The notes beneath the pieces are model-generated. The model ran no database searches, had not been told where the DNA came from, and was given only the letters and a program-made list of their open reading frames with translations. The position numbers were made by a program, and so were the translations under genes. Source: Bacteroidota bacterium (GTDB lineage: Bacteria; Bacteroidota; Bacteroidia; Bacteroidales; CAJPTX01). From it: DNA of 9,860 bases. Below are positions 1-6,192 of the stretch, one piece after another. The stretch is taken from assembly GCA_002748015.1 (NCBI GenBank), contig PDRH01000028.1, positions 1-9,860 on the forward strand, in the 5' to 3' direction. The number at the start of each line of letters is the position of its first letter. The stretch's first letter is position 1.

Positions 1-3000
1 CTACTCCTGGGTATGTGGGGCCTGGCCTCTTGCAACAAGGACGAGAGGAACTACGAGGCGGAGATAGAGTGGTTGCAATTTCAGATGGAGGGTGCAAACG
101 GTGAGGTTATTGCCGTACAGCTGGACTCGCTGAAACAACCGTCGACTACAGAGCCAGAGGTTATTGCGCTGGAGAGTATGGCCGAGCTAGACCGACTGCA
201 GCTGGCCTACGAGCTTTCGCCTGGAGCAACGGCAAACATTGAGCCTGGGGCGATAGTTGATGGTAAGCAAGAACGTATTGAGTTCACCGTGACGGCTGAG
301 AACGGTCGAAACCAGCGGACGTACTACCTACGCCTATCCAAGAAAGAAAAGGTGGACTTTGGAACAGGTGGTGGACCGGCTAAAGAGTCCGGCCGTGAGC
401 TGCAAAACCTCCACATAAAGGGGGTTGACTGCAAGGTGATTGCGAAAGGTACTCGAATATTCATCGAGGTGCCGAGAGGGACGGATTTGCATAGCCTGAC
501 GCTAGAGTTTGACCTGCCCAAAGGGGCAACATCGGATGTGGCTAGCGGAACAGCACTGGATTTCAGCGATGGGCAGGAGCAACACGTTAGCGTTACAGCG
601 GAGAACGGTTCGACCCGCAGGTACAGCATAGAGGTGGGCTACCCCGTACTGCAATGCGGAGCGGAAATAGAGGAGTTTAGCTTTGAAGGGGCAGAAGTCT
701 CCGTGGAGAAGGTGGGGCCGCGCATCTACGTGAATGTAGAGAAGGGGAAGGCGCTGACGAACCTCGTTGCGGTGATCAAGCTGAGCAAGAATGCGAAGTT
801 GGTGGGTTTCGATGCGGCCAATCACGACTGGAGCCGGGAGCGGAGCATAACGGTTGTGAGCGAGGACGGGAATGCGAAGAGCATCTACACGGTGCGCACA
901 AGCCAGAAGAAGATGCAGGGGGCTGAGCTGGAGAGCATCGTCATAGAGGGGATAAATGGGACGAATATGATAGTGGAGGGGGCGAACTACCTCTTCTTTA
1001 CGGACAACAAGCAGTTCGACATGAAGGCGGTGAAAGCCAACATTCGGGTTAGCGAAGGGGCGAGCGTGAACTGGGATGGCAGCGCGAAGAACTTCAAGCA
1101 GGAGGGTACCTACGTAGACGGCCGGTATGTATACCAGCTAGAGGTCGTATCGGAAGATCTGGCGAGCAAGAGCTATTACAGTATTGCGATTCAGCAGGGT
1201 AACAATGGTCTCGACCTCTTTGCTAGCCGGCTCACCAGCCTTAGCATGGATGTTGCGGCGTTCGCCAAGCTCCCGGCTCCGGTAATTGTCGGTAGCGATA
1301 TATACATAGCCGTAAAGCCTGATATGGATTTGAGCCAAGTGATGGTGTCGTTCACGATGTCGGAATGCGATGCCGACAAGCTGATTGATGCCAAGTACAG
1401 CGAGGCGGGAAAGAAGCCACTGGAGTTCAGCCTATGGCTTAACGATGAGGACCGCATCGTAGAGGGGGAGACGCTGTTTGAGCTCAAAGATGGGATGGCA
1501 CTCTACCTTTGGCGTTTAGACCCGAATGTCACTTGGGCCTGGAGTCCAGAGGGCACCTGGATGAGGCGCAATACCTATACGGTACACCTTGTAGAGCTAG
1601 CAGAGACCTACCCTCCGGTGCTAGAGAGCTTCTCCTTCAAAGAGGTGAGCGCGGCGGCGAGCATCGTGGGGAACAGGATAAATGTACCGGTGGGGAAGGC
1701 GGATGTAAGCCGTCTGACTCCGGTGGTGCGCAAGGGTAAGGGTACGACTATCGAGGGGCTAGTTCCCGGGCAGGTGGCAGATTTCACCCATCCCGTAGAG
1801 ATGACGCTGAAGGGGAGCAACGGCACGACGAAGATTTACACGATATACGCAGACCAGACGAAGAACTACCTTGCTGAACTGTGGGACTTGGGCTTTGACG
1901 AGCTTGGGGAGCTGGAGCCGGATGTGCAAGGTAGCACGTACACCTTCTTCTGCGCGCAGAGCGGTGCAGACCCGCACTCCCTGACCCCCCACTTCAAGAT
2001 TAGCACAGGAGCAAGCAGCAGTGTACAGGCCGGGGTACCGGGCGACTTCAGCCGGCCGGTACTGATAAGGGTGACCTCGGAGGATGGGGCTATGACGAAG
2101 GTGTACCGCGTGGTGGTGGACAACCGGAAGAACAGCGAGGCAAAGCTACTCTCGTTCCGCTTTGCGGAGATGAAGGATGGGCTGCCGATTGCAGGGGACC
2201 TTATTGAGTTCAACGGCGAGGGACTGAATACGAAGCACCTGACCCCCATTTTTAGCGTGTCGCCGGGCGCAAGCGTTAGCGGGTTGACTAGCGGTGTAAC
2301 CTCCGACTTCAGCAAGGAAGTAAAGCTGAAGATAGTAAGCGAAGACGGTAGCGATGAGGCGGTATACACGATTCGTAAAGAGGCGGCCGGTGGTCTGAAG
2401 TTTACCTTCGAGAAATGGAATAGCTACAGCGGGGGCAGCGCGCCAAACTTCATGAACCCTGAGGGGTGGAGCACGAGCAATAAGGGGATGGCTACGTCGA
2501 TGTCCTCGATGCATGTTCCCGACAAATACCCCGTGTATCAGACCAGCGATGCACATGGCGGTAGCTACGCTGCTGCGATCGAAACAGTAAAGCTAGACAA
2601 GGACACTCCCGTGGGCTACAAGTCCATTGCGGCCGGTGCGCTATTCATGGGCAAGTTTGATGAGTCAAAGGTACTGAGCGACCCACTGGCCTCTACAAAA
2701 TTCGGGGAGATGTGGACATGGTCTCCCGTAAAGCCCGACCACTTCAAGGGTTGGTACAAATACACGCCTGGGGCAACGTTGTGGGGACCAAATGCAGGGG
2801 AAAGACCAGGCGGGACGGATGTATTCTCTCTCTACGCTATCTTCTACTACGGCCCGACGCTCACCTCCGGCCAGGTAATCAACGGGAGCGATAGGATTAT
2901 CGCAGAAGCACGCATTAGCGACCTTAGCCCCAAAAGCGAATGGACGTACTTCGACATACCGTTCGAGTACAAAAAGAGCATTCCAGCAGGCCAAACGCTA

Positions 3001-3105
3001 CGCTATAGCATCGTGGCGAGCAGCAGCAAGGACGGTGGCAAATTCATCGGTGCCCCTGGTAGCCTCCTTATAGTTGACGACCTAGAAATAACTGGTAAAG
3101 AATAG
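1..3105 (+). CDS. Large surface lipoprotein: about eight beta-sandwich repeats plus C-terminal PCMD-like domain (5' partial)
   Basis: The reading frame is open to base 1. It encodes a hydrophobic run (LLLGMWGLASC) ending in a lipobox with Cys at bases 31-33, so the Met at base 13 sits inside the signal peptide and the true start lies upstream of the window. Residues are counted from that Met. After the Cys come about eight units of 80-125 residues (about 15-108, 129-208, 215-296, 303-394, 405-528, 534-613, 617-703, 708-790). Most end in a V-x-S/A-E-D/N-G turn followed by a Y-T/S-V/I strand, as in DUF5018-like and cadherin-like beta-sandwich modules. Residues 795-1030 resemble the PCMD family (putative carbohydrate metabolism domain), with FKGWYKY, SSSKDGG and a VDD-L-E-I end. 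I infer an outer-membrane, surface-exposed, possibly glycan-binding protein. The ligand is unknown. The beta-barrel gene follows after 3 bases, which suggests co-translation. Confidence 0.85.
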   Translation, partial: LLLGMWGLASCNKDERNYEAEIEWLQFQMEGANGEVIAVQLDSLKQPSTTEPEVIALESMAELDRLQLAYELSPGATANIEPGAIVDGKQERIEFTVTAENGRNQRTYYLRLSKKEKVDFGTGGGPAKESGRELQNLHIKGVDCKVIAKGTRIFIEVPRGTDLHSLTLEFDLPKGATSDVASGTALDFSDGQEQHVSVTAENGSTRRYSIEVGYPVLQCGAEIEEFSFEGAEVSVEKVGPRIYVNVEKGKALTNLVAVIKLSKNAKLVGFDAANHDWSRERSITVVSEDGNAKSIYTVRTSQKKMQGAELESIVIEGINGTNMIVEGANYLFFTDNKQFDMKAVKANIRVSEGASVNWDGSAKNFKQEGTYVDGRYVYQLEVVSEDLASKSYYSIAIQQGNNGLDLFASRLTSLSMDVAAFAKLPAPVIVGSDIYIAVKPDMDLSQVMVSFTMSECDADKLIDAKYSEAGKKPLEFSLWLNDEDRIVEGETLFELKDGMALYLWRLDPNVTWAWSPEGTWMRRNTYTVHLVELAETYPPVLESFSFKEVSAAASIVGNRINVPVGKADVSRLTPVVRKGKGTTIEGLVPGQVADFTHPVEMTLKGSNGTTKIYTIYADQTKNYLAELWDLGFDELGELEPDVQGSTYTFFCAQSGADPHSLTPHFKISTGASSSVQAGVPGDFSRPVLIRVTSEDGAMTKVYRVVVDNRKNSEAKLLSFRFAEMKDGLPIAGDLIEFNGEGLNTKHLTPIFSVSPGASVSGLTSGVTSDFSKEVKLKIVSEDGSDEAVYTIRKEAAGGLKFTFEKWNSYSGGSAPNFMNPEGWSTSNKGMATSMSSMHVPDKYPVYQTSDAHGGSYAAAIETVKLDKDTPVGYKSIAAGALFMGKFDESKVLSDPLASTKFGEMWTWSPVKPDHFKGWYKYTPGATLWGPNAGERPGGTDVFSLYAIFYYGPTLTSGQVINGSDRIIAEARISDLSPKSEWTYFDIPFEYKKSIPAGQTLRYSIVASSSKDGGKFIGAPGSLLIVDDLEITGKE
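22..33 (+). other. Lipobox of the lipoprotein signal peptide
   Basis: These codons read L-A-S-C directly after a hydrophobic stretch and are followed by N-K-D-E. This is a classic signal peptidase II site, with lipidation expected on the Cys at bases 31-33. In Bacteroidota, acidic residues shortly after the lipidated Cys are associated with export to the cell surface. The N-K-D-E-R run is acidic only in part, so surface exposure is an inference. Confidence 0.75.
55..2382 (+). repeat. Eight degenerate protein-level beta-sandwich repeats
   Basis: The repeat is visible in the protein and not as DNA identity. The turn motif occurs at residues 95-98 (AENG), 196-199 (AENG), 283-286 (SEDG), 380-383 (SEDL, degenerate), 602-604 (SNG), 689-692 (SEDG) and 776-779 (SEDG), counted from the Met at base 13. 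Adjacent motifs lie 87-101 residues apart. Each unit typically opens with a line such as L-x-S-F-x-F/I-x-G and carries P/S-x-G-A-x-x-x near its middle. The fifth unit (about 405-528) is longer and lacks the turn. The low DNA identity points to an old tandem expansion and not a recent, unstable one. Confidence 0.75.
2395..3102 (+). other. PCMD-like C-terminal domain of the lipoprotein
   Basis: Residues 795-1030 of the lipoprotein begin with F-T-F-E-K-W and contain the ordered signatures of the PCMD family: AAGALFMGKF, PVKPDHFKGWYKYTPG, a W-T-Y-F-D-I-P-F-E-Y strand, and SSSKDGGKFIGAPGS followed by a VDDLEI end. The family is common at the C terminus of Bacteroidota surface lipoproteins, and its name comes from a predicted jelly-roll, carbohydrate-associated fold. 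No catalytic residues are established for it as far as I know, so binding is more likely than catalysis. Confidence 0.75.
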
Positions 3106-3108
3106 AGC

Positions 3109-4035
3109 ATGGAGAAAGCACAACGCCTAGGCCTAAGCTTCCTGGTGGGACTAATCCTACTAATCACCCAAACCAGCGCTGCGAAAAAGACCTCCGAGGG
3201 CGAGGAGAAGGAGGGCTTCATGGATAGCAAGTTCATGCGGGGGGCCACCTACTACTCCAAGAAGATAATCCAGGATGGAGCGGTACGTATAGGTCTCAAT
3301 ATCGGGGCGAGCGCCCCCTTCGGCATCTCCGATAACATCAGCCCGCTTTCCTACTCGCCGAACTTCTCGCCAGTTATCGCCTTCGACCGCGAATTCCTTC
3401 TCTGGAAGGGGCTATTCTTCAGTACAGGCATACGCTTGGAGTACAAGGGGATGCATACCAAGGCTAAGGTACACGACTTCCAAACGAACGTCGAGATTGA
3501 GAACGAGGACGGGTCCATCACCAAGAATAAGGGAAAATTCACCGGCGTAAACTCCACCAACGTGAACTGCGCCTACGCAACACTCCCCCTGGATATCGGC
3601 TGGCGCTTCAACAAGCACTACCGCCTACGTCTAGGTGCCTACATCAGCTACCGCATCACCGGGTCGTTCACCGGTAGCGCCAGCGATGGGTACATGTGGT
3701 CCGACCCAGAGGAAGGGAGCACGCTCAGCAACAAGCTCCTCATCGAGGATGCGCAGGACTTCGACTTCAGCAAGGAGCTACGTAGCTGGGACTGGGGGGT
3801 GGAGATTGCCGGCATGCACCGCATCACTGACCACTTCTTCATGGAGGCGGCATTTGCTGTGGGTGTACCGAAAATCTTCGTCGACGACTTCAAGGGCGTA
3901 AGCATGGAGATGCACCACCTCTACGGCTCGGTAAGCGTCGGCTACCACTTCCTACCGAGCTTCGAGAATGAAGGGAAAAAGAAGGATGCACTACCCATCC
4001 CACCCGCAACCCCGAATGGGGAGAAGAAGATGTAG
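3109..4035 (+). CDS. Outer-membrane beta-barrel protein
   Basis: The 308-residue protein has a clear Sec signal peptide (MEKAQR, hydrophobic residues 7-20, then TSAA-K) with likely cleavage at about residue 24 or 25. The mature part shows alternating aromatic and polar strands typical of the porin-like outer-membrane barrels of Bacteroidota, for example GLFFSTGIRLEYKG, LPLDIGWRFNKHYRLRLGAYISYRI and HHLYGSVSVGYHFLPSF. The barrel appears to end near residue 285. An unusual 23-residue tail follows, rich in Lys, Glu and Pro. The start is 3 bases after the lipoprotein stop, so the two are probably one transcript and translationally coupled. I infer that it partners the lipoprotein in the outer membrane. 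The substrate is unknown and it could be a purely structural barrel. Confidence 0.75.
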   Translation: MEKAQRLGLSFLVGLILLITQTSAAKKTSEGEEKEGFMDSKFMRGATYYSKKIIQDGAVRIGLNIGASAPFGISDNISPLSYSPNFSPVIAFDREFLLWKGLFFSTGIRLEYKGMHTKAKVHDFQTNVEIENEDGSITKNKGKFTGVNSTNVNCAYATLPLDIGWRFNKHYRLRLGAYISYRITGSFTGSASDGYMWSDPEEGSTLSNKLLIEDAQDFDFSKELRSWDWGVEIAGMHRITDHFFMEAAFAVGVPKIFVDDFKGVSMEMHHLYGSVSVGYHFLPSFENEGKKKDALPIPPATPNGEKKM

Positions 4036-4082
4036 CATCACGACAAAAAACGGAACAGAAAATATAACACGTAAGAAACTAG

Positions 4083-5153
4083 ATGAAGAAGCATAATTTC
4101 AACGCCGGGCCATGCATACTGCCCGATTCTGCACTACAGGCGACATCCAAAGCCATCATAGAGCTAGAGGAGGCCGGCCTCCCACTCATTAGCATATCGC
4201 ACCGTTCCAAGGAGTTCCAGGCTATCTTCGATGAAACGGTTGCCCTCTGGAAGGAGTTGCTACAAATCCCCGAAGGCTACAGGGTTCTATTCCTAGGCGG
4301 GGGAGCGAGCACCCAGTTCCTAATGACTCCCTACAACTTCCTTAATAAGAAGGCTGGCTACGTAGAGAGTGGCGTTTGGGCTAAGAAGGCCATCAAGGAG
4401 GCCGAATTTTTCGGCGAGGTGGTAAAGGTCGCTTCTTCTGCGGACAAAGGCTTCACATACTACCCTGCCATCAAGGAGATCCCCAGCGACCTTGACTACC
4501 TACACCTCACCACCAACAACACCATCTACGGCACTGAGCTACGCCAGGACATCGACTGCCCAGTACCTCTCATCGCCGACATGAGCTCCGACATAATGAG
4601 CCGTCCCGTTGACGTGAGCAAGTACGCCATGATATACGGTGGTGCGCAGAAGAACGTTGGTCCAGCTGGGGTGACCTTCGTAATACTCAAGGAGAGCATG
4701 CTAGAGACGGTGGCACGAGAAATCCCCACCATGCTCCAGTACAAAACCCACGTGGACAAGGATTCCATGTTCAACACGCCTCCCTGCTTCGCCATCTACA
4801 CCATGCGCGAAACCCTCAAGTGGATTAAGGAGTTCGGTGGTCTGGCCAAACTCGAGAAGCACAACCAGGAGAAGGCAAAAATCGTCTATGATGAAATAGA
4901 CCGCAATAGGATGTTCGTCGGAACAGTATCCGAGGAATCGCGTTCCATCATGAACCTCTGCTTCGTTATGAGCGAAGAGTACAAGGATAAAGAGGCCGAG
5001 TTCCTGCAGTTTGCGACCGAACAGGGTATGGTCGGCGTGAAAGGGCATCGTTCGGTAGGCGGCTTCCGTGCCTCCACGTACAACGCCCTACCCATCAAGA
5101 GCGCCAAGGCCCTCGTTGCCTGCATGCAGGAGTTCGAGAAGAAACACGCCTAG
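4083..5153 (+). CDS. serC: Phosphoserine aminotransferase (SerC)
   Basis: The enzyme is PLP-dependent and converts 3-phosphohydroxypyruvate plus glutamate to O-phosphoserine plus 2-oxoglutarate in the cytoplasm. At 356 residues it has the usual family length (about 360). It starts with the family hallmark NFNAGPC. It carries H40-R41 in SISHRS for substrate phosphate binding, the GGGAST cofactor-phosphate loop at residues 72-77, ADMSSD with the Asp that contacts the pyridine nitrogen, and GGAQKNVGPAG with the Schiff-base lysine at K190. H322-R323 and R329 near the C terminus match conserved substrate-binding positions. The 47-base gap upstream is A-rich with no clear Shine-Dalgarno, which is normal for this phylum. 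serA lies 105 bases downstream across a hairpin. The same enzyme can also act in pyridoxal phosphate synthesis (4-phosphohydroxythreonine). Confidence 0.96.
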   Translation: MKKHNFNAGPCILPDSALQATSKAIIELEEAGLPLISISHRSKEFQAIFDETVALWKELLQIPEGYRVLFLGGGASTQFLMTPYNFLNKKAGYVESGVWAKKAIKEAEFFGEVVKVASSADKGFTYYPAIKEIPSDLDYLHLTTNNTIYGTELRQDIDCPVPLIADMSSDIMSRPVDVSKYAMIYGGAQKNVGPAGVTFVILKESMLETVAREIPTMLQYKTHVDKDSMFNTPPCFAIYTMRETLKWIKEFGGLAKLEKHNQEKAKIVYDEIDRNRMFVGTVSEESRSIMNLCFVMSEEYKDKEAEFLQFATEQGMVGVKGHRSVGGFRASTYNALPIKSAKALVACMQEFEKKHA

Positions 5154-5185
5154 GCACGAAGAGCTGCCAGGAGCGGTAATGAGAA

Positions 5186-5228
5186 TAAGGGCTAGGCGTA
5201 GGAGACCATCCGTACGACCTAGCCCTTA
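5186..5228. terminator. Long hairpin between serC and serA (terminator or attenuator)
   Basis: An 11-base perfect inverted repeat (TAAGGGCTAGG at 5186-5196, complement at 5218-5228) continues inward as CGTA/TACG (5197-5200 with 5213-5216) and GGA/TCC (5201-5203 with 5209-5211). Single bulged bases lie at 5212 and 5217, and the loop is 5 bases (5204-5208). The AAG...CTTA ends resemble the two clearer terminators in this window. The right arm is not followed by a T-run, so termination may be partial. It could instead be an attenuator or an mRNA-stability structure that sets the serC:serA ratio. Confidence 0.6.
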
Positions 5229-5258
5229 CTAAGTAGAAACAGCAAGTAAATATACGAT

Positions 5259-6182
5259 ATGACCAAGGTACTAATCGCCACCGAAAAACCATTCGCCAAG
5301 GTAGCCGTTGACGGCATAAAGGCCATACTCAACGAGGAAGGGTTTGAACTCACGCTCCTCGAGGGCTACACAGACAGGAGCAAGCTCCTCAAAGCCGTGG
5401 CCGACGTGGATGCCATGATAGTCCGCAGCGATAAGATTGACAAGCAGGTTGCCGAGGCTGCCAGCAAGCTAAAAATCGTCGTTCGAGCCGGTGCTGGGTA
5501 CGACAACCTCGACCTAGAATCGCTCAAGTTCCACGGTGTCGTCGCCATGAATACCCCGGGCCAGAATTCCAATGCCGTCGTAGAGCTAGTTATTGGCCTC
5601 ATGATTATGATGGCTCGCAACAAATATAACGGTAAGGCTGGCGTAGAGCTACGGGGGAAGACCGTAGGTATTCACGGCTACGGCAATATCGGGCGCATAC
5701 TCGGTCAGGTACTCAACGGGATGGGCATGGACGTGTACTGCTACTCGGTACCCGCACAGGACAAGGAGCAACTCGCCCAGGTAGGTGTTACAGTTGTGGA
5801 CAGCCTAGAGGAGCTATTCGAAAAATGCCAATACGTATCCACCCATGTACCAGCCAACGAGCATACCAAAGGCTGCCTCAACTATGACCTCGTTAAGCGT
5901 ATGCCCAAGGGTGGCACCCTCATCAACACCGCCCGCAAGGAGCTGATAGATGAGGACGGACTTCTAAAGCTCCTAGCTGAGCGCGAGGACTTCCAGTACG
6001 TTGCCGACGTGATGCCAGAAAAGGCCGACGAATTCAATAAATTCGCCGACCGGGTACTCTTCACCCCCAAAAAAATGGGTGCGCAAACCGCAGAGGCGAA
6101 CATCAACGCCGGGCTTAAGGCCGCTCGCCAAATCGTAGCCTACCTACTCAACGGAGATACCACCCACCAACTCAACAAGTAA
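5259..6182 (+). CDS. serA: D-3-phosphoglycerate dehydrogenase, short form without ACT domain (SerA)
   Basis: This enzyme catalyses NAD-dependent oxidation of 3-phosphoglycerate to 3-phosphohydroxypyruvate, the first step of serine synthesis. At 307 residues it holds only the substrate- and nucleotide-binding domains. It lacks the roughly 90-residue C-terminal ACT regulatory domain of the E. coli type (410 residues), so serine feedback through ACT is not expected. The Rossmann motif is G140-Y-G142-N-I-G145. RAGAGYDN and NTPGQNSNAV are typical of D-2-hydroxyacid dehydrogenases. Catalytic Arg is R226 (NTARKE) and the likely Glu is E254 (ADVMPEK). The usual catalytic His of the TPH motif is replaced by lysine (TPKKMGAQT, K271). 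This fits the short, Lys-type PGDHs known from Bacteroidales and Entamoeba. Adjacency to serC supports the 3-phosphoglycerate substrate over another hydroxyacid. No Shine-Dalgarno is evident before the ATG. Confidence 0.92.
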   Translation: MTKVLIATEKPFAKVAVDGIKAILNEEGFELTLLEGYTDRSKLLKAVADVDAMIVRSDKIDKQVAEAASKLKIVVRAGAGYDNLDLESLKFHGVVAMNTPGQNSNAVVELVIGLMIMMARNKYNGKAGVELRGKTVGIHGYGNIGRILGQVLNGMGMDVYCYSVPAQDKEQLAQVGVTVVDSLEELFEKCQYVSTHVPANEHTKGCLNYDLVKRMPKGGTLINTARKELIDEDGLLKLLAEREDFQYVADVMPEKADEFNKFADRVLFTPKKMGAQTAEANINAGLKAARQIVAYLLNGDTTHQLNK

Positions 6183-6192
6183 ACGAAAGACT

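Noticed and set aside
13..15. ATG at base 13 as the true start of the lipoprotein
   Set aside because: The codons before it (L-L-L-G) are hydrophobic and in frame, and the lipobox Cys would be only residue 7. A lipoprotein signal peptide needs a positively charged start and a longer core, so the start lies upstream of the window.
1866..2556. Antisense open frames of 167 and 136 residues opposite the lipoprotein
   Set aside because: They lie wholly within a well-supported coding region, overlap each other in different frames, and show low-complexity Ser/Arg/Pro-rich composition with no recognisable family. They are reading-frame shadows.
4036..4082. Possible promoter or dif-like site between the barrel gene and serC
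   Set aside because: The 47 bases are A-rich, but I see no TTTG/TAnnTTTG pair and no XerCD-type inverted arms around a 6-base centre.
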